DNA of 37,078 nucleotides from Sulfobacillus harzensis. Lineage in GTDB: Bacteria > Bacillota > Sulfobacillia > Sulfobacillales > Sulfobacillaceae. The notes below the pieces were generated by a model. It was given only the letters and a program-made list of their open reading frames with translations, ran no database searches and was not told where the DNA came from. Positions 1 to 8,540 of this stretch are shown one piece after another (position 1 is the first letter of the stretch; each line of letters opens with the position of its first letter). The stretch covers positions 1-37,078 of the forward strand of contig NZ_JABBVZ010000037.1 of the NCBI RefSeq assembly GCF_012933365.1, read 5' to 3'. Made by a program: the position numbers and the translations under genes.

Positions 1-143
1 CGCGAGTCGTCCATCCGACAGTGTAACGTGTGCGAAATCGGGGAGCCGGATGCGTAAATTGCGCACGTCCGGTTCTATGGGGAGGAGGGCGCTCAAGGGG
101 CACTCGCTACCACAGCCAAGCCCCGAGGCCCCTCTTTACCTAC
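1..143 (+). mobile_element. Group II intron, 3' end (domains V and VI)
   Basis: Positions 43-75 fold as a typical group II intron domain V. The lower helix GAGCCGGA (43-50) pairs with TCCGGTTC (68-75), carries the AGC catalytic triad at 44-46, and is followed by a two-base CG bulge (66-67) and a short upper helix TGCG/CGCA. Immediately downstream, 81-140 can form a domain-VI-like stem (GAGGG with CCCTC, inner GGGGC with GCCCC) ending in TTTACCTAC, the usual form of a bacterial intron 3' end with a bulged A near 138. The intron would end at about 143, after which a haloacid dehalogenase reading frame continues. The 5' part, and any reverse transcriptase/maturase gene, lies outside the window. 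The exact splice point is inferred to within a few bases. Confidence 0.8.
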
Positions 144-634
144 CAGTTACGCGGCGTGCGCTTGTTCACACGCTGGCGGCCTTGAACATGTCAGTGAGCG
201 AAGCCGCGATGGACCGGCTCATGGGGGCTTGGAACCGACCGGTGCCGTTTCCCGACGCCAAGCCTGCCTTGCAGAAGCTCAAGGGGTTCTCCCGCGTTAT
301 TCTCTCGAATGGCGACGAGGCCATGTTGAGCGAAGGCGTGGCGCATTCAGGATTGTCGCCATGGCTTGAGGACGTATTGAGTGTGGAACCGGCCAGGCAC
401 TATAAGCCCCACCCCCAAGCCTATCGCCAAGTGCTGGCAAGATATGGCGTTCCGCGAGGAGAGGTTTGGTTTGTCTCCTCCAACGGATGGGACGCGGCCG
501 GGGCGTCCAGCTTTGGGTTTCGGAGCATCTGGGTGAACCGCCGAAGCCAAGTTCGCGAACGGCTGGTAGCGGAGCCCCGCAAGGAAGTCTCCAATCTAGT
601 GGAAGCTGCAGAAGTCATTCGGGCAGGCGTCTAG
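144..634 (+). CDS. Haloacid dehalogenase (HAD) hydrolase, 3' exon after a group II intron (partial)
   Basis: This is the C-terminal part (about 162 residues) of a type II haloacid-dehalogenase-like hydrolase. Family motifs in order are ILSNGDEAML (motif II serine), YKPHPQAYRQVL (motif III lysine) and FVSSNGWDAAGASSFGF followed by WVNR (motif IV and the segment typical of L-2-haloacid dehalogenases). The N-terminal nucleophile motif (DxDxT) is absent, because the coding sequence meets the 3' end of a group II intron at about 143. The frame is open back to an ATG at 50, but that ATG lies inside intron domain V and is not a credible start. If the intron splices, an intact enzyme could be made; if not, the gene is broken. 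The substrate cannot be told. The stop TAG at 632-634 is followed by a terminator-like hairpin. Confidence 0.75.
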
Positions 635-691
635 GACGGATAGCGCCGGCCTCCGTTAAAAGTGCCCAGACGCCACCGAATTAGCAGAAAC

Positions 692-720
692 AAACAGTCG
701 GCTTAAAGCTGCTGTTTTCA
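692..720 (+). terminator. Rho-independent terminator after the HAD gene
   Basis: AAACAG and CGGC (692-702) pair with GCTG and CTGTTT around a TTAAA loop, with one bulged T, giving a stem of about 10 bp followed by TTTTCATT. It lies 58 bases after the HAD stop and just before the acsA promoter region, where a terminator is expected. The bulge and G-T pair make it moderate in strength. Confidence 0.55.
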
Positions 721-738
721 TTCAAATCAGAGTATAAT
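710..738 (+). promoter_or_regulatory. Probable sigmaA promoter of acsA (perfect -10)
   Basis: A perfect TATAAT lies at 733-738, 36 bases before the GTG start of acsA. The -35 region 17-18 bases upstream (about 709-715) matches the consensus poorly and overlaps the preceding terminator stem, so the promoter may depend on an activator. No catabolite-responsive element was identified with confidence. Confidence 0.45.
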
Positions 739-774
739 GAGCAGGAGAAAAATTGGACGCAAGGAGTGGTTTAG

Positions 775-2790
775 GTGGCAGAGAATGTCGAGCGAGACAT
801 CGAAGTTCACTGGCGGGAAGAAGACTACTACGAGCCGCCGGAGAGCTTCGTCAAGCAGGCAAATTTGAACGATCCTCATATTTACGAAAAGATGAGTCTC
901 GACAATTTCCCCGACTGCTTCACCGGCTACGCTGATCTCTTGGATTGGTTCAAACCCTGGGATACGGTGTTGGACACCTCCAACCCACCGTTTTGGCGGT
1001 GGTTCGTAGGCGGCCGCTTGAACGCTTCGTATAACTGTGTTGACCGTCACCTGCCACAACACGCCAACAAGGTCGCGTACTATTTCGTGGCCGAGCGTGA
1101 GGAGGACCCGATTGTCGCCGTCAGTTATCAGGAGCTTTACGCCCGGGTCAACGAATTTGCTGCCTTGTTGCGCGACTACGCCGGGGTCAAGAAAGGCGAC
1201 CGGGTGACCATCCATATGCCCATGGTGGTGGAACTCCCAGTAGCGATGCTGGCCTGCGCACGGCTTGGGGCCATCCATTCGGTAGTCTTCGGCGGATTCA
1301 GTGGGCAGGCATGTGCGGACCGGATCGTCGATTCTGAAAGCTCCGTGCTGGTCACCATCGATGGGTACTACCGCAACGGCAAGTGGCTAAACCACAAGGA
1401 AAAGGCGGATATTGCGGTGAAGCAGGCCGAGTCCCAGGGCCAAAAGGTGAACCATGTGCTCATTTTTCAGCGCGACCCAGGCCACTATGGCGGAAGCGAT
1501 TTAGTGGAAGGGCGCGATGTCTTGGTTCAGGAGCTTGAGTCGAAGTATCGTGGAGCTCGAGTAGAACCGGAGTCCATGCCTGCGGAAGATCCGTTGTTCC
1601 TGATGTACACCTCCGGATCGACAGGCAAGCCGAAGGGAATTCAGCACGGTACGGGGGGATATCTTTCCTACGCCGCAGCGACCACCAAATACGTGTTGGA
1701 CGTGAAACCTGAGGACGTGTACTGGTGCATGGCCGACATTGGCTGGATCACCGGACACTCCTACATCGTCTATGGACCATTGGCGCTGGGCGCTACCTCG
1801 GTGCTGTATGAGGGCGGACCCACCTATCCTGACGCCGGACGCGCATGGCGAATCGCTGAGCGCTTAAACGTCAACATCTTCCACACCTCACCCACCGCCA
1901 TCCGCTCCTTGCGCCAGCACGGCGACGACGTCCCGGGCCGCTACAACTATCACTTTAAGCTGATGGCCACGGTGGGTGAACCCATCGAACCGGACGTCTG
2001 GCGCTGGTACTACAACGTGGTGGGGAAGCGTGAAGCGGCCGTGGTGGACACGTGGTGGCAAACTGAAACGGGTGGACATTTGTGCAGCACCGTGCCCGCC
2101 TTGAAGGCCATGAAGCCGGGAAGCGCGGGTCCTGGTTTGCCCGGTATTCACCCGGTGATTCTGGATGAGGAGGGCAATGAGGTCACACCAGGATCCGGTG
2201 AGGGCGGCAGCATTTGCATCCGCAATCCCTGGCCGGGCATCATGCAGACCATTTGGAAAGATCCGGAGCGATTTGTCCGCACTTATTACGGTAAGTACAA
2301 CAAGAATCCGCAATCGAAAGACTGGCGCGACTGGCCATACATGGCAGGAGACGGTGCCATGCAGTCTCAGGATGGGTACATCCGCATTCTGGGCCGCATC
2401 GACGACGTCATCAACGTCGCCGGTCACCGTATGGGAACCAAGGAGTTGGAGTCGGCAGTGCTGCAAGTGCCGGAAGTGGCCGAAGCGGCCGTCGTGGCCG
2501 CTCACGACGACATCAAAGGCAGCATCCCGGAGATCTATGTCTCGCTCCATCCGGGGGTTGAGGCCGACGACGCTCTGAACCAGAAAATCGTCGATGCCAT
2601 CGTACACGATATCGGACCTATCGCGCGTCCGCGAAAAGTGTGGATCGTGCCCGATCTTCCCAAGACCCGTTCGGGCAAGATTATGCGGCGGATCTTGGCA
2701 TCGATTTCCGACAATCGAGAAATTGGGGACGTGACCACACTATCCAATCCGGAAGTCGTGGAGACTATTCACAAGCTGGTTCGTCCCTAG
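775..2790 (+). CDS. acsA: Acetyl-CoA synthetase (AMP-forming acetate-CoA ligase)
   Basis: Activates acetate with ATP and CoA through an acetyl-adenylate to acetyl-CoA in the cytoplasm. The 671 residues fit the family (about 650). Seen are the N-terminal ACS cap (HWREEDYYEP near the start), the adenylate-forming P-loop YTSGSTGKPKG at 278-288, the DTWWQTETGG block at 425-434 (its tryptophan restricts the pocket to acetate in this family), YMAGDGA and the hinge GRIDDVINVAGHR, and the C-terminal catalytic lysine K635 in RSGKIMRR, the site inactivated by acetylation in known enzymes. GTG is chosen as start because AAGGAG (761-766) lies 8 bases before it and the ACS cap begins soon after. The acetate carrier gene follows 53 bases downstream, so the two probably form an acetate-scavenging unit. 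Acetate rather than propionate preference is inferred from the tryptophan. Confidence 0.95.
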   Translation: MAENVERDIEVHWREEDYYEPPESFVKQANLNDPHIYEKMSLDNFPDCFTGYADLLDWFKPWDTVLDTSNPPFWRWFVGGRLNASYNCVDRHLPQHANKVAYYFVAEREEDPIVAVSYQELYARVNEFAALLRDYAGVKKGDRVTIHMPMVVELPVAMLACARLGAIHSVVFGGFSGQACADRIVDSESSVLVTIDGYYRNGKWLNHKEKADIAVKQAESQGQKVNHVLIFQRDPGHYGGSDLVEGRDVLVQELESKYRGARVEPESMPAEDPLFLMYTSGSTGKPKGIQHGTGGYLSYAAATTKYVLDVKPEDVYWCMADIGWITGHSYIVYGPLALGATSVLYEGGPTYPDAGRAWRIAERLNVNIFHTSPTAIRSLRQHGDDVPGRYNYHFKLMATVGEPIEPDVWRWYYNVVGKREAAVVDTWWQTETGGHLCSTVPALKAMKPGSAGPGLPGIHPVILDEEGNEVTPGSGEGGSICIRNPWPGIMQTIWKDPERFVRTYYGKYNKNPQSKDWRDWPYMAGDGAMQSQDGYIRILGRIDDVINVAGHRMGTKELESAVLQVPEVAEAAVVAAHDDIKGSIPEIYVSLHPGVEADDALNQKIVDAIVHDIGPIARPRKVWIVPDLPKTRSGKIMRRILASISDNREIGDVTTLSNPEVVETIHKLVRP

Positions 2791-2794
2791 GTCA

Positions 2795-2814
2795 AGGCGG
2801 ACGCGAGTCCGCCT
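2795..2814 (+). other. GNRA-loop hairpin between acsA and the acetate carrier gene
   Basis: AGGCGGAC (2795-2802) pairs perfectly with GTCCGCCT (2807-2814) around a GCGA tetraloop, 4 bases after the acsA stop. No T-run follows (next bases GGTTTGC), so it is not a complete terminator. It could be an mRNA-stabilising or processing hairpin that sets the expression ratio of the two genes. Confidence 0.5.
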
Positions 2815-2843
2815 GGTTTGCTAATGGTTAAGGGAGGGATTTG

Positions 2844-3431
2844 ATGCAAGGGAAGCTTGCCAATCCAGGACCATTGGGGCTTGCGGGGTTTGCGTTCACG
2901 ACCTGGATGTTGAGCATGATAAACGCCGGCTGGTATACGTCGGCTGGGATGGGATTGGTGTTGGTGCTGGCGATGGCCTATGGCGGCACCGCACAACTTG
3001 TGGCCGGTGTTCTGGAATATCGTCGAGGCAACACTTTTGGTACGGTGGCGTTCTTCTCGTACGGTGCGTTTTGGTGGTCGTTCGCCCTCTTCGCGCACTA
3101 CTTTGGCGCGCAGGTGCCGGCCGCCTTCGTCGGATGGTATCTCTTCGTGTGGGGGATTTTCACCTTCTACATGTGGATTGCTACGTTTCGGACCAACATG
3201 GCACTGCAGTTGGTCTTCCTGGCGCTGTGGCTCACCTTTGTTCTTTTGGCCATCGGCAGCTGGGGTCTGACGGCGATGACAACCGTCGGTGGCTACGTGG
3301 GATTGATTACGGCCATCCTTGCCTTCTATCTTTCCGCGGCGGAAGTCATCAACGAGGCCTTCGGGCGCATGGTACTTCCCGTGGGGCCGTTTTCTCCCAA
3401 GCCCGTGGAACCTCCGGCGCAAAGCGCCTAA
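2844..3431 (+). CDS. Acetate/succinate transporter, GPR1/FUN34/YaaH (SatP) family
   Basis: A 195-residue integral membrane protein whose start carries the family signature NPGPLGLAGFAFTT (family consensus NPAPLGL...). About six hydrophobic spans follow, rich in Gly, Trp and Phe (AYGGTAQLVAGVLEYRRGNT, then FSYGAFWWSF, both family-typical). Members take up acetate, and succinate in some species, by proton symport or as a channel in the cytoplasmic membrane. The ATG at 2844 is preferred over the in-frame TTG at 2841, because AGGGAGGG (2831-2838) is 5 bases before the ATG. It lies directly downstream of acetyl-CoA synthetase, which supports acetate as substrate. A strong terminator follows 29 bases after the stop. 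Confidence 0.9.
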   Translation: MQGKLANPGPLGLAGFAFTTWMLSMINAGWYTSAGMGLVLVLAMAYGGTAQLVAGVLEYRRGNTFGTVAFFSYGAFWWSFALFAHYFGAQVPAAFVGWYLFVWGIFTFYMWIATFRTNMALQLVFLALWLTFVLLAIGSWGLTAMTTVGGYVGLITAILAFYLSAAEVINEAFGRMVLPVGPFSPKPVEPPAQSA

Positions 3432-3460
3432 ACTTCTACGGACAATACTAAGTCAAACGA

Positions 3461-3490
3461 CGCGGAGGATATCCTCCGCGTTTGTTTTGT
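3461..3490 (+). terminator. Rho-independent terminator of the acsA-acetate carrier unit
   Basis: A perfect 20-base palindrome, CGCGGAGGAT then ATCCTCCGCG (3461-3480), is followed by TTTGTTTTGT. Flanking CAAAC and GTTTG can lengthen the stem. Confidence 0.9.
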
Positions 3491-3815
3491 CGGGCGTAGT
3501 GGCGTTGGACGTCTTCGCGGACGACTATATGGCCGAACGTCACCAGCCATCGGAGCAGCAACCCGCGTGAGGAGCGGTATTGATGCGGTAATAGGGGACG
3601 CGGGCTCTTGCGTCATTCTATATCGATCCCTGCGTAGGTTGTTCGCCGACTAACGATGGGCACGCGGTGCGACTGCTTCTATTGTTCGCCGGCGCGCATA
3701 AGGAGTTCACGCCTGTTATTTGCGTCTCGTAATCATCATAAGGGTACTAGCCCAGTCGCATCAATCGGATCTGGTGGAATTGGAGAGCTCGGGGATTCTC
3801 GCGATGCGGCCCATC
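3491..3815. other. Intergenic stretch without a supported gene
   Basis: Between the terminator at 3461-3490 and the end of the minus-strand FUSC gene at 3816 I see only short frames with no credible ribosome binding site and no recognisable protein. One 85-codon frame (3656-3913, +) runs into the FUSC gene on the other strand and looks random. No clear terminator was found for the FUSC gene here. Confidence 0.5.
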
Positions 3816-5909
3816 TCAAAGTGGTTCGGACGAGACGTAGTCTTCTAAAAAGCTTTCGATTTGTGCCAGAGGGCCCTGCAGCCGACTCGCCCGGTGGTCA
3901 GTGGCTTCGTTAACGCCAATCGGGAGGCCACTTTCACTAGCAGAAGCCCCGTTTTTGGCTTTGTTTGCCACGTCCGCTAATTGCAGGCACATCCGACGCC
4001 AGTTCGGCGGAAATTCTTCGGAGGATGCATGTCGCACGGCGAATGCCAGGGTCCGTACATAGCCCGTCAAGGCCGCATACATGGCAAGCCGGTGACGCAC
4101 TTGCGGCCGGCTGAACCCCCAGGCTAAGGGTGGGGTAATCGGGTCCGCCACTTGCACGAGTTGACGATGCCGGTTTTCCAACACGCGCACCTGCTGCTCC
4201 AAGGCCTCGGCATTTTTCGCCTCAGGAGCCTCGGCTGCTTGCATCAAGAATGAGTGCAGTTCATCCATGTAGCTCCGCCTTACTGTTGCCACCGCGTCAC
4301 TTGCCGAGACCGGTACGATAAGAAGAGACACGATTAGACCGCATATGGTCCCGATCGCGGTTTCCTCCAATCGCAACATCAAGAGTCCGGTTGAAAACTC
4401 GTGAAGGATGCTGTACAGCTGGGCCAACATGATGGTCAGGAAGAAAATCATGTAGGCATAAGAAAACCGGAACAAATAAACACCGAAAAACATCGACACC
4501 ACTACCACAACCAGCACCAGATGAACATGGCCGGCGGTCAGTTGAGCCAAGCCCACTGCAGCGACGAGTCCAGCTACGGTGCCGAGAACACGGTTGACAC
4601 CCTTGATGAGCGCATCGACCCGGGTCGCGGTGCCGGCCGACAGGATGAAGGCAGCAATCACCGCCCAATAATAACGTTCTGGAGACAGGGCACGGCCGAA
4701 AACAATCGCAAGTCCCCCGGCAATGGCGACCTGAATCGCTTGACGGAGGGGAAAGGCAAGCCGCGCCAGCGGATTCCACTGATGCCCGCGGACTGGAATG
4801 GTCGGCCCGATGGCGGGCGATCCCGGCAGGTCGCCCATCATGAGGCCAACCGCAGGCTCAAATTCATCCGGTCCGATGGCGGCCTCAGTCTCGTGTACCC
4901 ATCGCATTTCGGCGGAGAGTGTAAGAAATTCGGAAGCAGCGTTCGCGAACTCGTATGCGGCTTGATGCGCGGGGCTCTCGACATCCCTGACGAGAGCTGT
5001 CAGTTGCCTCGCCCGGGGGTTGTCTTGACGCGCGATGGCATCGGCGATGTCGGCCGCTAATCCCGCGACCCGACCTTGGGTGTCGGCCAGTGTGGTAGCC
5101 GCCCAGGCCATGCGATCCATCGCATGCTGAACGGCCAGCAGTCGCCGTCGCACGGCCAATGCCGACCATCCTTTTGGGAGGGCGCTCGGCTCGACAACCC
5201 ATCCTTCGACCATTAAGGCTGCTACTGAGAGCTGGGCAGCTCGCGTTCTGACGCGAAGCCTCAACCGCTCTCTGGCCGCTTCGGTGTCTGCCCGCAAGTA
5301 GTCCGCGATCGCTTTGGCTAAAGCCCGGGACCGGAACCCGAAGGCTCGAAGCGTCCGCGTTAAGGTTTGCCGGGGCTGCGTCCGGAGGATTGTGAGAGAC
5401 AAGAGCAGGACCCACGCTGCTGCCACGGCAACGGCCAGCAGCATGAAGGGGAGATCCTTAAGAGTGGCACGGGTGAATGACGCAAAAAAGTAGCCCATCC
5501 ATCCCATGAATCCATAAAAGAAAAAGGGGATACCAAATTTCCGAATCGCCACGGCGACAAACATCACCACCACAAAAACGCCGAGTGCGAGATCAGTGTT
5601 TTGCGAAGTGGCTGCGCCTGCCGCCATTCCTCCTCCCACGGCGACTGGGAAAAATATTGCTCGTTTAATCTTTTTCCGCCAATCGACCAATCCGGTCAGG
5701 GCCAACGTCCCCTGCATGGACATGACTGCTCCAAGCAGCATCATAATAATGAGGCCGAGGCCGCCGACATGTAACATTCGAGCGACTACATACTCCAGGC
5801 CGAGACCAGAAGCCATGCTGACCGCAGCGTTCGTACCCATGCGAAGCCGGACGAGGCCTGGATCTGATGCGAAAATCCAATCCCATATGGTCGCGATCCG
5901 TTCGACCAA
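3816..5909 (-). CDS. FUSC-family inner-membrane protein (aromatic acid exporter/YccS-like)
   Basis: A 697-residue protein with the duplicated layout of the fusaric-acid-resistance (FUSC) superfamily. An N-terminal bundle of hydrophobic spans (about residues 30-175) is followed by a long soluble alpha-helical region (about 180-375) and a second bundle (about 380-515) starting FPLRQAIQVAIAGGLAIVFG. The segment YYWAVIAAFILSAGTAT, then INRVLGT-like GVNRVLGTVAG, and RLEETAIGTICGLIVS are typical FUSC_2 blocks. A charged, probably cytoplasmic tail follows. Characterised relatives export aromatic carboxylic acids or similar compounds; the substrate here is unknown. The start is TTG at 5907-5909, preceded by GAGGGG (about 5914-5919), with no better start nearby. 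It is transcribed away from the S9 peptidase gene's 3' end and stands alone. Confidence 0.8.
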   Translation of the reverse strand: MVERIATIWDWIFASDPGLVRLRMGTNAAVSMASGLGLEYVVARMLHVGGLGLIIMMLLGAVMSMQGTLALTGLVDWRKKIKRAIFFPVAVGGGMAAGAATSQNTDLALGVFVVVMFVAVAIRKFGIPFFFYGFMGWMGYFFASFTRATLKDLPFMLLAVAVAAAWVLLLSLTILRTQPRQTLTRTLRAFGFRSRALAKAIADYLRADTEAARERLRLRVRTRAAQLSVAALMVEGWVVEPSALPKGWSALAVRRRLLAVQHAMDRMAWAATTLADTQGRVAGLAADIADAIARQDNPRARQLTALVRDVESPAHQAAYEFANAASEFLTLSAEMRWVHETEAAIGPDEFEPAVGLMMGDLPGSPAIGPTIPVRGHQWNPLARLAFPLRQAIQVAIAGGLAIVFGRALSPERYYWAVIAAFILSAGTATRVDALIKGVNRVLGTVAGLVAAVGLAQLTAGHVHLVLVVVVVSMFFGVYLFRFSYAYMIFFLTIMLAQLYSILHEFSTGLLMLRLEETAIGTICGLIVSLLIVPVSASDAVATVRRSYMDELHSFLMQAAEAPEAKNAEALEQQVRVLENRHRQLVQVADPITPPLAWGFSRPQVRHRLAMYAALTGYVRTLAFAVRHASSEEFPPNWRRMCLQLADVANKAKNGASASESGLPIGVNEATDHRASRLQGPLAQIESFLEDYVSSEPL

Positions 5910-6360
5910 ACTATCCCCTCATTTCCGCCTTATCATATCGAATGAGTTCACGTTCATTTGCAAGCGACGATCCTTCCCTCAAAAATCCAGTGACATGCTG
6001 AAAGGGACGAACTTGACCGTTCATAAGATTAGTGCCCACCGTTTTCATCCGTAAAGGGACAGATGCGTGGCGAATGGGGGTTGGCCACTTCGCGAAAGCG
6101 CGCCCGCCCCTGGAAGTCGCCAGCGAATGATGGTTTGATGTGCCGTTCATGATGCTCATTCGTGCGCCGATATCCGCTATTGGACGCGAGTACCTGGAAC
6201 TCTTCTTTATCGTTGTCTTTTAGGTACGCGTCAAGATTGAGGCCGGCGCACTTTTGAGCCTCGCAAGCGACGCGTGTCGGAAAACCAGATGCTGCGCCTC
6301 TCGCGATGCGCCGTGCCAGTGCATGCGCCGTCGTTTGAACGGCTGCCATTTTGACAGGGA
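5910..6360. other. Gene-poor stretch with an unassigned minus-strand frame
   Basis: This 450-base gap separates two minus-strand genes. The longest frame (minus, stop at 6029, possible ATG at 6348, about 106 residues) has no Shine-Dalgarno sequence before that ATG, an unusual composition and no family I recognise, so I do not call it a gene. It may be a decayed gene. The part next to 5910 must contain the FUSC gene promoter. A TATGAT-like -10 lies about 20 bases before its start codon, without a convincing -35. Confidence 0.4.
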
Positions 6361-8388
6361 TTATGCCAGATGGTTTTGAAGCCAGTCCCGGATAAGCTCC
6401 AGACGTTTGACCCGATGCCATGGCTTTCCGGAACGAGACAATTCATGGCTTTCACGCGGGAATCGCACAAAACGCACCTCCCGATTGAGCCATTTTAAGG
6501 CTTGAAAAAGCTCCTCGGCTTGTCCAATGGGGCAGCGCCAGTCCTCCTCGGAGTGGATAAGAAGGAGAGGGGTGTGCATCTTGGCAACCGACATCAAGGG
6601 ACTGGCCTCCCAATAACGGTGGGGATCCTGCCATGGCGTAGTTCCCCATTCCCAGTCGTCGAGATACCCTATGTCACTGGTGCCGAAGAAGCTCAACTCA
6701 TCCACGACGGAACGCATGCTCACGGCGGCCTGGAAACGGTCGCTGTGACCAATGGCCCAGTTGGTCATGAATCCCCCATAGGATCCGCCCGCGATGCCGA
6801 GTCGTTTTTCGTCAAAATGCTTGGTTTTCAAAGCCGCGTCCAACCCCGCCATCACATCGCGAAAGTCTTGGCCACCCCAAGCACCTTTGATGCGGGCCGA
6901 GAAATCTTCACCATAGCCGCGGCTACCATGCGGATTGGTCCAGACCACGCCAATGCCTGCGCCGGCGAGCATTTGAAACTCCAGAAATAGGCTCGAGGTA
7001 TACATTGCCATCGGACCCCCATGGACTTCTAACACCAGCGGCCAGGGGCCAACGCCGCTAGGTACTAAAAACCATCCGTCCATGGCGTCGCCTAAGGGTT
7101 CGCTTTGAAACGTAAAGTGCTGCGGCTTGAACAATTGGACCTCGTTTAACAAGGGCCGGTTTAGATCGGTCGCTAACCGGAGACTTAAGTGATCGGGATG
7201 GTCCATAAAGTCGGCGCTGTAGACGTTTCCCGGCGATTCTTGGTCAGCCTCCAGCAGCGCCCATCGGGTACGGGTGCGATTCTGAGTCAGCCCATAAACC
7301 ACGCGGTCACCTTGGGTGATGAGCCGCATGCTTTTGTTGACCAGGTCCCATTGAGCAATTTGAACGGTTCCGTGGGTGCTGTAAATGGTAAAGAGCGACT
7401 CTTGGCCCGGGGAGAAGAGAAGTGGGATACGGAATTCGCCGTGGGCGCGAAGATCATCGACGGACTCATTGCCGAAGTCGCCGTCTTCGGGATCCCACAC
7501 CAGTTCTGGTTTCCCCGGAGCTCCCGCCGTGATCGCAGCCCGATACAGCTTGGTCTGACTGTAGAACCCCAGCGGATACTGATGTCCAAAGAAGTAAAGC
7601 CACTCCCCGTCCGGGGAAAACACGGGCGAGCCATAGCTGCCCCGGCCATCGGTGACCACCCACTCCTGACCGGAGGTCAAATCCAAGAGCACAATGTCTT
7701 CGTAGGGGTTTCGGTCGGGATCGGCTTGCCGGTTGGACCGCGCCGCAATGCGACGGCCATCGGGGTGGACGGCGGCCTGGTCATGAGAGTAGCGGGCGTC
7801 AGTGAGACGCCTGGGCGGATCGTCAGGGTTCAGACTTAAGGCGACCAATTGACGGTGTCGTTCGGTATGGAGATATCCGACCGTGTCGAGCCGATAGAAG
7901 GCACGGTCAATAATGCGTACGTCCTCAGTAAATTTCTCTTGAGGAGTGGCCTGTTCTTTCCGCCGTTTCTGGTGTTCGCGGCTCTCTGGTATCTGGCCGT
8001 TGTCTAGTGCCACCTCCACAATAAGGCAATTGCCCCCGGGCATCCATAAGGGGTGGCTGACGTCTCGGTCCCACTGGGTCAACGCCATCGGCTCACCGCC
8101 ACTGAAGGGAAGGACGAAAACGGTGTCCACATCGTCCCGTGTTCGGACAAAGGCAAGATGACGACCGTCGTCGGAGCAGGCGGGATCTCGGTCCGAAGGC
8201 CCTGCCGTCAAATCTCGGCTTGCGCGGGTATCGTAACCAATGGCCCGGATATGGCGGTGATAACGGTTGGTGTCCGGGTCGATGCGTTGATGGACGTAAT
8301 AGATTTCCCGCCCGCTGGGGTGGATGGTGATGGTCTCGGGTAGTTCAAATCGCAAGAGGTCCTGGGGTGTCAACGGCCGCCGTGCCAT
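6361..8388 (-). CDS. S9-family serine peptidase (dipeptidyl/acylaminoacyl peptidase type)
   Basis: A 675-residue prolyl-oligopeptidase-family enzyme: an N-terminal beta-propeller-like region (about 1-410, with recurring HPDGRRIA and FSPDGEWLYF units) and a C-terminal alpha/beta-hydrolase domain. The catalytic triad is visible: nucleophile S536 in GGSYGGF, D616 in HSEEDWRCP and H648 in RESHELSR. VLEVHGGPMAMY and WTNPHGSRGYG are family-typical oxyanion-side segments. No signal peptide is seen, so it should act on peptides in the cytoplasm. The frame stays open 61 codons further upstream, but the ATG at 8386-8388 is chosen because AAGGAG lies 10 bases before it and the homologous region begins there. 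lepA is divergent, with a 152-base shared upstream region. Confidence 0.92.
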   Translation of the reverse strand: MARRPLTPQDLLRFELPETITIHPSGREIYYVHQRIDPDTNRYHRHIRAIGYDTRASRDLTAGPSDRDPACSDDGRHLAFVRTRDDVDTVFVLPFSGGEPMALTQWDRDVSHPLWMPGGNCLIVEVALDNGQIPESREHQKRRKEQATPQEKFTEDVRIIDRAFYRLDTVGYLHTERHRQLVALSLNPDDPPRRLTDARYSHDQAAVHPDGRRIAARSNRQADPDRNPYEDIVLLDLTSGQEWVVTDGRGSYGSPVFSPDGEWLYFFGHQYPLGFYSQTKLYRAAITAGAPGKPELVWDPEDGDFGNESVDDLRAHGEFRIPLLFSPGQESLFTIYSTHGTVQIAQWDLVNKSMRLITQGDRVVYGLTQNRTRTRWALLEADQESPGNVYSADFMDHPDHLSLRLATDLNRPLLNEVQLFKPQHFTFQSEPLGDAMDGWFLVPSGVGPWPLVLEVHGGPMAMYTSSLFLEFQMLAGAGIGVVWTNPHGSRGYGEDFSARIKGAWGGQDFRDVMAGLDAALKTKHFDEKRLGIAGGSYGGFMTNWAIGHSDRFQAAVSMRSVVDELSFFGTSDIGYLDDWEWGTTPWQDPHRYWEASPLMSVAKMHTPLLLIHSEEDWRCPIGQAEELFQALKWLNREVRFVRFPRESHELSRSGKPWHRVKRLELIRDWLQNHLA

Positions 8389-8493
8389 GTTAGCCCATCT
8401 CCTTCGTCTGTTTAGAGCGCATAGGTTAGTTATAACCGATTGCGGTTGAGGCCAGTCTACACGGCAAGCCCTTCGCTGCTTTTCTTTCCCGCG

Positions 8494-8521
8494 TCGACTT
8501 GGTAACATGAAGTGATATATT
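8494..8521 (+). promoter_or_regulatory. Possible lepA promoter
   Basis: TCGACT (8494-8499; 4 of 6 matches to TTGACA) and TATATT (8516-8521) are spaced by 16 bases, which would give a very short leader before the GTG at 8541. It is the best match in the divergent region between the S9 peptidase gene and lepA, but only moderate. Confidence 0.35.
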
Positions 8522-8540
8522 GTGGTGCCTGGAGGAAAGC

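Noticed and set aside
50..142. N-terminal extension of the HAD frame from ATG 50
   Set aside because: The ATG lies inside group II intron domain V and the encoded segment has no HAD character; the open frame is accidental.
3656..3913. 85-codon + strand frame after the acetate carrier gene
   Set aside because: It runs antisense into the FUSC gene, lacks a ribosome binding site and shows no protein-like pattern.
6029..6348. Minus-strand frame of about 106 codons as a gene
   Set aside because: No Shine-Dalgarno sequence, no recognisable motif and odd composition; kept only as a note in the intergenic entry.
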